Positions 25,413-33,683 of a DNA stretch of 64,000 nt are shown piece after piece. How positions within the stretch are numbered: the first letter of the stretch is position 1; each line of letters begins with the position of its first letter. Source of the DNA: Bifidobacterium pseudocatenulatum DSM 20438 = JCM 1200 = LMG 10505. GTDB taxonomy: Bacteria > Actinomycetota > Actinomycetes > Actinomycetales > Bifidobacteriaceae. The stretch spans positions 2,170,001 through 2,234,000 of the forward strand of contig NZ_AP012330.1 in assembly GCF_001025215.1 (NCBI RefSeq), written 5' to 3'. Under the pieces are notes generated by a model. It saw only the letters and a list, made by a program, of their open reading frames with translations, was not told the DNA's origin and did no database searches. The position numbers and the translations under genes are program-made.

Positions 25413-27834
25413 TGTTCAGCTCCTTTGCAGTGCGCTTGTTTGCGGATTGGTTGCGGAAGAAGCCGGCGATGACGCCGCCCAATCCGCGGAAGGTGTGTCC
25501 GTTGGCGATTTTGACGATGGCGTCGACCATCGCGGAATCGACCATGCCTTGGGTCATCTTGCTCATGGCTCGCGGAGGCATGTTCAGGATGAACAGGGTG
25601 TTGAGGTCCGGAGCGCCGGTCTTCTGACGAATCTTGGCCTCCTGCTTGGTGAGCGTCTTGGCGACGGTACGCGCCACGAAGCCCTTGGAATCCACCCACG
25701 ACATGATCGGATCGTTCACGCCGAACGTCACCGGCTTGCCCGGTGCCACAACCTCATGGCCGAACAGCACGGCCATTTCGGCGTCGGTCACTTCCTTGAC
25801 GTGGCCGCTGAGATAATGGCCGAGCGCAGTATCCGCGGCAACCGGATTGACATCGCCTGCGACGGTGTGCGGAATCGTAAGCGGCAGGTGTTCGGCGTTG
25901 TCGCCCACCATCAGCGTCCACTCGCCGGTTTCCGTCTTCCATTCGTTGCTGGCAACGTCGAAGTGACGGAAGGTGTAACGGTCGAAATCGATGTGCACGC
26001 TCTTGCTTTCGTGTGCGGCAAGCGAAACCTTGGCGAAGCCCTTGAGCTCGCGATCCGGACGCAACACACCACCCTGCGGACCGCGCACGTACAGCTGTAC
26101 AACGGTCGAACCGGCAACATCGGAATCGTTGCTGACCATCACGTCAATGCCGTTCTCACCAGCAGTGGCGGCACTGTAGGTGAACGTGGAGTAGCTCAAG
26201 CCGTAACCGAACGGGAAGCGCACGGGCACACCGGCGGTCTCGTAATAACGGTAGCCAACGAACGGGCCTTCGCGATAGATCGCATCGCGACCAATCGCCG
26301 GATACCAACTGGAGCTCGGGCAATCCTCGTAATGCATCGGCCAGGTTTCAGCCAAGTGGCCGGACGGATTGATCTCACCGGTCAGCGCGCGCACGGTCGC
26401 GGAAGCGCCGGCCTGACCCGACAGACCCACGTAAAGCACTGCGGCAACGTCGTCAATCCACGGCAGTTCCACCGGAGAGCCGGCGACAAGCACGACCACG
26501 ATCGGCTTGCCCGCGCCCTTCAGCGCTTCGACCAGATCGTTCTGCACCTGCGGAATCGCCATGGTGGAACGGTCAAGGCCTTCGGATTCGCTGCGTTCGT
26601 CAAGACCGACGACTGCAAGCACCACATCAACGCTTTCCTTGCCAGCCAGCGCGACTGCGTCTTCCACGAGCACGCGGTCAGCCTTGCCCTGGCGGTCATA
26701 GCCCTGCTCATAGCCGGCAAGCACGAGGCCTTCGGCGTTCTTGACCTCTTCAAGAATGTTCTCTTCCTTGGTGGCGTTCACCTTGGAGGAGCCGGAACCC
26801 TGATAACGTGCGGTTGCGGCCATATCGCCGATCACCGCCACGCGGGTGCCGGCCTTGAATGGCAGGGTCGCGTTATCGTTCTTCAACAGCACACTGGAGC
26901 CTTCGGCCACCTTGCGTGCCACGTCGTGATGCGCTGCTGCGATATCGTCTTTGAGCAGATCGTTACGTCCAACACCGACCAGCTTGGTCGCTGCCGCGAT
27001 TTTTGCGACTTCTGCGGCACGCGCGTTGATATCGGCTTCAGACAGAGTTCCAGCCTTGACCGCGCCTTCCAGCTCACGCGCGGAAGTGAAGCCCGGAGAC
27101 GGCATTTCCAGCGATCCGCCTGCCTTGACTGCTGCGACCGCGGAGTTGGATCCGCCCCAGTCGGAGACGACCATGCCGTCGAAGCCCCATTCGTCGCGCA
27201 GAATCTCCTGGAGCAAATGTTTGTTTTCGTGCGCGTAGACGCCGTTGATCTCGTTGTAGGAGGTCATGATGGTCAGCGGCTTGGCTTCACGCACTGCGAT
27301 TTCGAAACCGGTCAGATACAATTCGCGCATGGTACGCTCGTCGACCACGGAGTTGCTGGCCTGGCGGCGCAGTTCCTGGCTGTTAACCGCGAAATGCTTC
27401 GGGCATGCGGAGATGCCGTTGCTCTGGATGCCGCGGATCAGGCCTGCCGCCATACGTCCGGCGACGATCGGATCTTCGGAATAGTATTCGAAGTTACGTC
27501 CGCACAGCGGGTTGCGCTTGATGTTCAGACCCGGGCCGAGCAGCACGTTCACGTCAAGATCGTGCGCTTCGCTGCCGAGGGCCTCGCCCATTTCTTCGGC
27601 GAGCGCCGGATCCCAAGAATTGGCCACGGTTCCTGCGGTCGGGAAGCAGGTGGCCGGCTTGGATACGCCGATGCCGAGATGATCGCCTTCGCCGAGCTGG
27701 CGGCGCACGCCGTGGGGGCCGTCGCTCATCACGAAGCTGGGGATGTCTGCGCGGTCGTTGCCTCGCGAATCCCATTCGGATCCACCGGAAAGCATTGCGG
27801 CCTTTTCAACGACCGAAAGTTCTTCGAGTTCCAT
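25405..27834 (-). CDS. GH3 beta-glucosidase
   Basis: 809 residues with the three-part GH3 architecture: a TIM barrel containing the KHFAVNSQE motif near residue 142 and the nucleophile aspartate in MVVSDWGGSNS; an alpha/beta sandwich (VAVIGDMAATARYQGSGSSKV) with the acid/base region; and a fibronectin-III-like domain (YVRGPQGGVLRPDRELKGFA). No signal peptide is present, so it acts in the cytoplasm on imported beta-glucosides. The C-terminal 90 residues extend past the FnIII domain. GGGAG precedes the ATG. Substrate preference cannot be read from the sequence. Confidence 0.9.
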   Translation of the reverse strand: MELEELSVVEKAAMLSGGSEWDSRGNDRADIPSFVMSDGPHGVRRQLGEGDHLGIGVSKPATCFPTAGTVANSWDPALAEEMGEALGSEAHDLDVNVLLGPGLNIKRNPLCGRNFEYYSEDPIVAGRMAAGLIRGIQSNGISACPKHFAVNSQELRRQASNSVVDERTMRELYLTGFEIAVREAKPLTIMTSYNEINGVYAHENKHLLQEILRDEWGFDGMVVSDWGGSNSAVAAVKAGGSLEMPSPGFTSARELEGAVKAGTLSEADINARAAEVAKIAAATKLVGVGRNDLLKDDIAAAHHDVARKVAEGSSVLLKNDNATLPFKAGTRVAVIGDMAATARYQGSGSSKVNATKEENILEEVKNAEGLVLAGYEQGYDRQGKADRVLVEDAVALAGKESVDVVLAVVGLDERSESEGLDRSTMAIPQVQNDLVEALKGAGKPIVVVLVAGSPVELPWIDDVAAVLYVGLSGQAGASATVRALTGEINPSGHLAETWPMHYEDCPSSSWYPAIGRDAIYREGPFVGYRYYETAGVPVRFPFGYGLSYSTFTYSAATAGENGIDVMVSNDSDVAGSTVVQLYVRGPQGGVLRPDRELKGFAKVSLAAHESKSVHIDFDRYTFRHFDVASNEWKTETGEWTLMVGDNAEHLPLTIPHTVAGDVNPVAADTALGHYLSGHVKEVTDAEMAVLFGHEVVAPGKPVTFGVNDPIMSWVDSKGFVARTVAKTLTKQEAKIRQKTGAPDLNTLFILNMPPRAMSKMTQGMVDSAMVDAIVKIANGHTFRGLGGVIAGFFRNQSANKRTAKELNND

Positions 27835-28066
27835 TGGTTCTCCCTTGCACTAACTCCTCGAACCCGCTTGGCCCTCCCTGAGCCTGCGCTGTTCTTGTTG
27901 CGGATGTTCTTGGCTGCATCGCATGTGAGCATCCGCCGCTAGTTTGATTGAACCAGCCTTTCGCCGCCAATCTGCGCCCCATTACACAACCTGTCGTTTT
28001 GCCCGCACAATCGGACATTCCTTAACTGATTTCGGAATCAAAGGAACTCACATGGCAGATACGTTT

Positions 28067-28768
28067 TTACCGCTCCGCCGCGCTTTCGTATGCGTTCCAT
28101 ACACACCATACGGCGTAGGAAATGAGTGGACAGATGGTGGCGGAAATAATCACGTCGGTCGGATAGTGCAAGCCGAGCAGCAATCGAGAACAGGCGACCG
28201 CCACGACAAGCGCGACAGCGCCGATGACCGCCCTGCGGAGGAACACCCGTCTTCCGTTTGCACGCCCGTCATCTTCTCCGTCGGGGAAGCGTTTGCGCGC
28301 GAAATTACGCACGGTAAGAATCATCATGACCGATACGATCACCGCGGCTGCCGTGTGACCACTCGGAAAACTTGGATCGCCTGGCAATAGATCACTGCCG
28401 ACGGACGTGATCGGACGGGGGCGTTCGACCAGCCATTTGACACCGGTCACGTACAGTATCGGCGCCGCCGACACGACGACATCGCGGATGACGACGCGCC
28501 TGCTGCCGGTAATACGCAAATCGACAGCGGCAAGCGCGGCGACGATTGCGATGCAGCCTACCGTTGAAAACAAATACGCAAGTACCGTAGAGCAGTCGCG
28601 CAACCCTTCTGGCAGCGCCGCTAAAGCCTGCAAAATATTGGTCTCACGCATTGTCGCGATTGCCGAATTGCGCAGTGCGACGCCAATCATAGGCACAATG
28701 CCGCACAATATGGCGGTTGCGATTACCACAGCCGCCGCTCTCGCGATGCTTCCGTTCTTCATATGCAT
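28067..28768 (-). CDS. PAP2-family membrane phosphatase
   Basis: About 233 residues with several membrane helices and the three acid-phosphatase motifs: KWLVERPRP, PSFPSGHTAAA and SRLLLGLHYPTDV. Members dephosphorylate undecaprenyl pyrophosphate or phosphatidic acid at the membrane surface. I took the ATG at 28768 (MHMKNGS); 28762 is also possible and neither has a strong ribosome site. It is divergent from the GNAT gene. Confidence 0.85.
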   Translation of the reverse strand: MHMKNGSIARAAAVVIATAILCGIVPMIGVALRNSAIATMRETNILQALAALPEGLRDCSTVLAYLFSTVGCIAIVAALAAVDLRITGSRRVVIRDVVVSAAPILYVTGVKWLVERPRPITSVGSDLLPGDPSFPSGHTAAAVIVSVMMILTVRNFARKRFPDGEDDGRANGRRVFLRRAVIGAVALVVAVACSRLLLGLHYPTDVIISATICPLISYAVWCVWNAYESAAER

Positions 28769-28972
28769 GATTTCAGTTAAGCACAGTTCACCATACCGTT
28801 GCCGTATGTTCACATCCGGGGTATCCCCGAAAATCGAAGATTATCCTTCAGGGGGCTTCCCCGACACGCGCGCTGCAGACGGCCGCGCAACACAAATATG
28901 GCATACCCACACGGGAAGTACCGCGAACGATGCGAGAATCGGAATTGGCGTTTAAGAAGGAAAGAAGGAAAT

Positions 28973-29413
28973 ATGACCGAACCAATCGCAATGACCATAC
29001 GCCATATGAAAATCGAGGATTATCCGCTGGTATACGGACTGTGGACACGATGCACAGGTTTCACTATGAGGGATATAGACGATTGCGAGGATGCGATAAA
29101 GACGTTTCTCAAACGCAATCCCGACACCTGTTTCGTAACTGAGGACGATGACGGAAGGATCATTGGCGCGATTCTTGCCGGTCACGACGGAAGACGGTCA
29201 CGCATCTACCACACGGCGGTCGACCCCGACGCACGCGGTAGGGGCATTGGCTCGATGTTGGTGGGCCGTGTGGTTGAAACGCTTCGTGCAATCGGTCTGC
29301 CGAAAGTCGCTGTCGGAGTGCCCACGGACAACGACGCCGGCAACGATTTCTGGGAACGGCAGGGCTTTGCAGTCCGTGACGATTTGGTTTATCGAGAACT
29401 GCCGTTGGAATAA
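28973..29413 (+). CDS. GNAT acetyltransferase
   Basis: 146 residues of the GNAT fold. The acetyl-CoA loop is visible as VDPDARGRGIGSMLVGRVVE (R/Q-x-x-G-x-G/A motif), preceded by the strand GRIIGAILAGHDG and followed by VGVPTDNDAGNDFWERQGF. The ATG at 28973 has AAGAAGGAA upstream. The substrate is unknown; the small single-domain form resembles RimI-like and drug or small-molecule acetylases. Confidence 0.85.
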   Translation: MTEPIAMTIRHMKIEDYPLVYGLWTRCTGFTMRDIDDCEDAIKTFLKRNPDTCFVTEDDDGRIIGAILAGHDGRRSRIYHTAVDPDARGRGIGSMLVGRVVETLRAIGLPKVAVGVPTDNDAGNDFWERQGFAVRDDLVYRELPLE

Positions 29414-29640
29414 CGAACCATCCACGATGCCGTGCACGTCGCCCAGCCCACGTTGTTCGCGGACAGCAAGTAGAAGCCGGCCAGCATGCCGCCCCACCCA
29501 TGGACACGTAGGCAGCGGAGGCGATGCCGCGGCCCAACGCGTTCATTACGTGGCGCAGCAGCCACGTGTCAAGAGGCCCCTGCCGTAACGGAAGTCCGAG
29601 AGGCCACCGATGGTGGATCGCTGTTCGGACGGAAGACACG
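29414..29640 (-). pseudogene. Decayed membrane-protein fragment
   Basis: On the minus strand one frame reads MNALGRGIASAAYVSMGG and another continues GMLAGFYLLSANNVGW, with the change of frame in a GGGTGGGG run. Together they look like a frameshifted piece of a multi-helix membrane protein with no intact start or end. The parent family is not recognised. Confidence 0.3.
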
Positions 29641-29655
29641 GTTTAGGCGAGCGAG

Positions 29656-30291
29656 CTATGCCTTGGCTAGCTTCTTGTGCCTGAGAGTGTAAACGGCATC
29701 GGCGGAATCGGCGACACGCTTGGAATGCGTCACCACAATGACACATTTACCGAGTTGATGAGCGGCATGCCGCAAAAGATCAATCACCTCATCAGTCATT
29801 TCCGGATCCAGGCTGCCAGTCGGTTCATCCGCCAGAATCGCGCGGCCGGGCGCCACTAGGGCACGGCCGACCGCCACTCGCTGACGTTGACCGCCCGACA
29901 GGTGCATGATGTTGCGCTTCGATTCCTCACGGCTCAGTCCCAAATCCTCGAGGATCTTCATATCGGCCTTGGGATTGACCAAACGCAGATTCTCTTCGGG
30001 AGTGAGATAGTCGATCAGATTATGGTCCTGGAACACCAAGGACACGTGCTCGCGACGGTGCTTTGAATAACCCGTCGTAGCTATATCCTCACCCTCGAAA
30101 CGGACCACTCCATCAGAGGGGGCATCCAGACCGGCCAACAGGGACAGCAGTGTGCTCTTTCCCGCTCCCGATGGACCGGTGATCGCATACATCTTTCCGG
30201 ATTCGAAATCAGCGTTCACGTCCGAAAGAACGCGGATCTTCGCCGCGCCATATGAGTAATTGACATGGTCCAATTGCAGACAGATAGTCAT
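29656..30291 (-). CDS. ABC exporter ATPase (MacB/LolD type)
   Basis: 211 residues with Walker A GPSGAGKSTLL, Q-loop VFQDHNLIDYLTPEENL, signature [16 protein letters not shown], Walker B AILADEPTGSLD and the switch histidine in VVTHSKRVA. The EPTGSLD wording is typical of the MacB/LolD/FtsE group that works with FtsX-like permeases. It lies 12 bases past the second permease gene in the same operon. Likely substrates are peptides, lipopeptides or antimicrobials. Confidence 0.88.
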   Translation of the reverse strand: MTICLQLDHVNYSYGAAKIRVLSDVNADFESGKMYAITGPSGAGKSTLLSLLAGLDAPSDGVVRFEGEDIATTGYSKHRREHVSLVFQDHNLIDYLTPEENLRLVNPKADMKILEDLGLSREESKRNIMHLSGGQRQRVAVGRALVAPGRAILADEPTGSLDPEMTDEVIDLLRHAAHQLGKCVIVVTHSKRVADSADAVYTLRHKKLAKA

Positions 30292-30303
30292 GATTAATAT
30301 CTC

Positions 30304-31527
30304 CTAACGCATAGAGGAAAGAATGGATTTCGGGGATTTGGCCAGCACTGCGGCGCACGACACGGCAAGCGCAATCGCGATGACCGCGCATCCGAGCAGC
30401 AGGATGAGCAGCGTCTGTTCTGGCGGCAGAGCCTCCACCTGCAATGATTCAAGAGGCGCGACTCCAGAATCGTGCAGCAGAAGCGAGGACACGTATCCAG
30501 ACAATAGGGAGCCCGTGCCCAGCGAGCACAGGGCTGCGACCACAGCCATGAGACCGGTTTCGATTGCGAACTGGGCGATAATCTGCATCTTGCCGATGCC
30601 GAGAGCCAGAAGGGTGCCTATCTCATGAATACGTGAGCGGATCCAGAAGACAAGCGCCATGCCCAGTACCAACACATCAGCCAAGCAAACGGACAACAGC
30701 ACCATACGAACCAGATCGCGCACCGTTTCCACCGACTGCAGCACGCCGGAAAGCCGCGCCGAGTCATCGGTGACGCCATACTTGCTTCCAGCGATTTTTT
30801 TCGCTTGGGCCACTGCGGCGGAGAGAGCCTGCGGATTATCCGAAAGACACCGGATCGTGCCGACCCGTTCCTCTCCAGTCAGCGCGGAAACCACTTGGGC
30901 ACCCGCATAGATAAGATTCTCCGATGCGTCCGATGGCATAGGGCTCTGTGCCTGCACATTGCCAGAGAAGATTCCGGCCACGCGAACGGTGGAATCGCGG
31001 TCTTCCTGACTGAGCCGGAGTGTTGATCCCACCGATAGCCCATTCTCACGTGCGAAATCCCGGTGAATCAGTACGTTCCGGCCATTACCTGAAATGTGGT
31101 GTCCTTGTTCCAACCGGTACAGACCGCTTTGGAACTCTTCGGACAACGAGGAGTCAGTGGTGCCCAGCACGCTGACCTGCGTGGATAGACCGGAATCCAG
31201 CCGAGGACCATGTTCGGGGACAACCGGATGCGCTCCATCCACCCCTGCCAAGGTCTTACGCTCGTAAACGGTTTTTCCTACGCCGGGGATGCGCGAGAAC
31301 CGGCTCGCTTCCTTTAGACTTGCAGGATTCTCGCCTGTGTCGACAGTAAAACCTATTCCCATGCTTCTGCCGATATCGTCGGACATTTTCTGAAGTGCCG
31401 TTGACACTCCAACCTGAGCCACAAGACTGGTGAAAACCATCAGCATCAGCAGTCCGATGATTCCGCTGCGTACCGGTTTACGCACGATTGCCAGCGTGGC
31501 ACGATTCCACACGTTCATGCCCGTCAT
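30304..31527 (-). CDS. FtsX/MacB-like ABC permease 2
   Basis: 407 residues. An N-terminal membrane helix (SGIIGLLMLMVFTSLVAQVG) is followed by a large extracellular domain and three C-terminal helices, the last near LLILLLGCAVIAIALAVSCA, with the FtsX signature RSRIHEIGTLLALGIGKMQI. I chose the ATG at 31527, which overlaps the upstream permease stop as ATGA. Longer frames upstream only mirror the first permease gene. It probably forms a heterodimer with the first permease. Confidence 0.85.
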   Translation of the reverse strand: MTGMNVWNRATLAIVRKPVRSGIIGLLMLMVFTSLVAQVGVSTALQKMSDDIGRSMGIGFTVDTGENPASLKEASRFSRIPGVGKTVYERKTLAGVDGAHPVVPEHGPRLDSGLSTQVSVLGTTDSSLSEEFQSGLYRLEQGHHISGNGRNVLIHRDFARENGLSVGSTLRLSQEDRDSTVRVAGIFSGNVQAQSPMPSDASENLIYAGAQVVSALTGEERVGTIRCLSDNPQALSAAVAQAKKIAGSKYGVTDDSARLSGVLQSVETVRDLVRMVLLSVCLADVLVLGMALVFWIRSRIHEIGTLLALGIGKMQIIAQFAIETGLMAVVAALCSLGTGSLLSGYVSSLLLHDSGVAPLESLQVEALPPEQTLLILLLGCAVIAIALAVSCAAVLAKSPKSILSSMR

Positions 31528-32891
31528 CGGAGCTCCGACAGGCTTCGCGGCGACTTGCGCAGCATCGGTATGCACGATATGGCGACGCATACCAGCATCA
31601 CCGCCAGCAGGCCGAGCGACACATACAGTACGGCAGTCGTGTCGATCGATACCGTGAGCGAATCCAAGGTACGAACCGACATATTGGATTCGAGATCGCC
31701 GCCAACCTGCCCCATGCTGCTCAGCTCCTTCGCCGCGGAGGCGTTCACGGAACGGAGGGCCGAAGTGCCAAGCCATTGGGCCACTCCTCGTGCGCACAAC
31801 CATCCGAGGGCCAGGGACGGCAGACCGATCAGAATCATCTCGGTTAGATATTGGGCGATCAGGGATGGCTTGCCGATGCCAAGGGACACCAGTACGCCCA
31901 TCTCCTGACGTCGGTCGTTCATCCACAGTAAGAGCATGAGACTGAGAACTATCACGGCCGAAATGGTCACGCCGATCAAAGCGCCGAGCATCATGGAACG
32001 CACACCTCGGGCGGCATTCAGCATGCTCGACGTATATTGGTCATTGCGCGTGATCTGGTAGTTGTTCCAATCCACTGGAAGCTTCTTCGCCGCTTCCATG
32101 GTTTTCTCCACGTCGACACCCTTGTCCAGAACGAAAGTGGCATCCTGATATATTTCCTTGCCGGCCTTGTACTGGTACAGAGTACTTGTAGTGTCCAAAT
32201 CGGTGTACACAGTGTTGGAGGTGAGTTCCGCGCGGCTGGATACCTTTCTGTCGCTGTCTCCTTTGAATATTCCAACGATGGTGGTTTTGACGGTTGCCGT
32301 CGAATGCGACTCATTGTCGGCATCATATGGATTGGCCTTGAGCGTGAGGGTATCGCCGACTTTAAGTCCATTGGTTTTGGCGAGATCCTCATGGACCATC
32401 GACATATGCTTATCGGATGTCTTGAGATGACGTCCGTCGACCATGCCGAGCGTGTGCGACGTGAACACATTGAGTTTTGACGAATCGTTTGTGCCTATGA
32501 CGTTGGCCGTATTGCCGAACTGCTGTTCTTTCTCCGCATCGTAATCATCGCCGCCGGGGACCTTCACCACGCTGGCTCCCACGAGATCGGCGGTGGCGTT
32601 CTGCCTGACCATGTACGAGTCAACACCGGACAGCTTCGAGATTCGTTGCACATCAGCGGGACGAACCATTCCGCCTCCGCGAGGTGTCAGCATGCTGCCT
32701 TGCAGGTTACTGGCCAGCACGAATCCGCCGACCGCCTGTTTCTCAATCTGTCCGGCCTCATGTTGCGCTGCCCGAGAAACTGCGGTTGCGGACAGCATAC
32801 TCGCCGTTATGATGGTCAGCACAATGAACAGCACTGCGGTGCGCACTCGCTTTCTGAGCACATAGCGCGCCGCCCGTGAGATAAATGTCAT
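31524..32891 (-). CDS. FtsX/MacB-like ABC permease 1
   Basis: 455 residues with the same layout as its partner: a first helix (TAVLFIVLTIITASMLSA), a large extracellular MacB-PCD-like domain (residues 40-290), and three helices with the cytoplasmic signature NDRRQEMGVLVSLGIGKPSL. The ATG at 32891 has AGGGGG 6-11 bases upstream. It heads a three-gene exporter operon preceded by a hairpin and, further upstream, a 62-residue ORF on the same strand. Confidence 0.85.
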   Translation of the reverse strand: MTFISRAARYVLRKRVRTAVLFIVLTIITASMLSATAVSRAAQHEAGQIEKQAVGGFVLASNLQGSMLTPRGGGMVRPADVQRISKLSGVDSYMVRQNATADLVGASVVKVPGGDDYDAEKEQQFGNTANVIGTNDSSKLNVFTSHTLGMVDGRHLKTSDKHMSMVHEDLAKTNGLKVGDTLTLKANPYDADNESHSTATVKTTIVGIFKGDSDRKVSSRAELTSNTVYTDLDTTSTLYQYKAGKEIYQDATFVLDKGVDVEKTMEAAKKLPVDWNNYQITRNDQYTSSMLNAARGVRSMMLGALIGVTISAVIVLSLMLLLWMNDRRQEMGVLVSLGIGKPSLIAQYLTEMILIGLPSLALGWLCARGVAQWLGTSALRSVNASAAKELSSMGQVGGDLESNMSVRTLDSLTVSIDTTAVLYVSLGLLAVMLVCVAISCIPMLRKSPRSLSELR

Positions 32892-33112
32892 TAATACCCC
32901 CTGTGAAGCTGGGACCTTCTCATCCGAAACAATGAAATCTAATTCGATTCTTCGATTGGTCATTCGCCAAAATACATGGTTCACCTCGGAACATGGCAAG
33001 ATATGCCTTGAGCGAAAAAACGAAACAACATTGGTTGCATTATGCTCCGGGACATCGGTCGTTTTGTTCATTTGACAAACTTTGAACGGCTATAAAACAG
33101 TGCATATACCAA

Positions 33113-33142
33113 TGGAGGCCCCAATCGAAATTGGGGCCTCCA
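33113..33142. terminator. Perfect hairpin between the 62-residue ORF and the ABC exporter
   Basis: A 13-bp stem TGGAGGCCCCAAT/ATTGGGGCCTCCA with a 4-nt loop (TTCG on the minus strand). No long T-run follows, so it may be a partial terminator that allows some read-through into the exporter genes. Confidence 0.6.
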
Positions 33143-33186
33143 TCAGAGAGAAAGGAAGGAGTGGCAAGTATTGGTTATTTATTCGG

Positions 33187-33375
33187 TCAGAATCTTGGCC
33201 TTCTCGTTGACGCTTCAACCGTCTCGACCGTCTTGACTTCCTCGTCGGGGATCTCACCGGCCGCGAGCTTGGCTTCGAGCTGCTCGACGATTTCGGCGTG
33301 TATCTTCTCGTTGATCTTCACCTTGAAGGCGAACATCAGGCGGACTCCACCGTCCGCGGCTGTTGCGTTGCTCAT
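33187..33375 (-). CDS. 62-residue ORF upstream of the ABC exporter
   Basis: A strong ribosome site (GAGGAGAAG) precedes ATG at 33375. The protein begins MSNATAADGG, has a hydrophobic/basic patch (LMFAFKVKINEKI), a predicted acidic helix (AEIVEQLEAKLAAGEIPDEE) and a basic end (STRRPRF). It has no signal peptide and no cysteine. It is on the same strand as the exporter and separated from it by a hairpin. I do not recognise it. It could be a small cytoplasmic regulator or an exported peptide precursor; location is the only support for the latter. Confidence 0.55.
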   Translation of the reverse strand: MSNATAADGGVRLMFAFKVKINEKIHAEIVEQLEAKLAAGEIPDEEVKTVETVEASTRRPRF

Positions 33376-33424
33376 TTTTTCTTCTCCTCTAAGAGAGTTG
33401 GAGCCGAAATCACCCATTGATCTT

Positions 33425-33436
33425 GTATTGCAATAC
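33425..33436. promoter_or_regulatory. Perfect 12-bp palindrome
   Basis: GTATTGCAATAC lies 50 bases upstream of the 62-residue ORF, next to a TATAAA box on the minus strand (33446-33441). This placement suits an operator for that ORF. Confidence 0.4.
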
Positions 33437-33532
33437 GCCGTTTTATAAACAGAAGTAAAAAACATTAGTAATCAAAGCTTTTGCCGACGTGTTGCAACAA
33501 TTCCCATGATGCAAAGCCTATCCGTCACCGAC

Positions 33533-33546
33533 TTAAACATGTTTAA
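33533..33546. promoter_or_regulatory. LacI-type operator upstream of lacZ
   Basis: TTAAACATGTTTAA is a perfect 14-bp palindrome with the central symmetry typical of LacI-family operators, about 140 bases before the lacZ start. A related TAAAAAACATTTATC lies near 33603, and similar sites lie by the lacI gene (37984) and upstream of the fuconate dehydratase gene (44343). Confidence 0.55.
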
Positions 33547-33683
33547 TGGGAGTACTTGAAAAACAGAGGGAACTGTGGCGGTAAATACGATTTGCTTTTC
33601 GGTAAAAAACATTTATCATTACTGGTAAAGGAAGTTTAGCTTCCTCATCATTCACAACGAAGTAATGAAAGAAAGCAGAAAAC

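Noticed and set aside
25204-27942. Very long plus-strand frame opposite the GH3 gene
   Set aside because: It is antisense to a clear GH3 enzyme with all its motifs. Its translation is low-complexity His/Arg/Gly-rich and resembles nothing.
31528-31926. N-terminal extension of ABC permease 2
   Set aside because: It is out-of-frame sequence of permease 1. The ATG at 31527 overlapping the upstream stop gives the expected permease start.
33067-33090. Plus-strand promoter-like TTGACA and TATAAA
   Set aside because: The spacing is only 13 bases and no plus-strand gene follows; the next genes on both sides read leftward or start far downstream.
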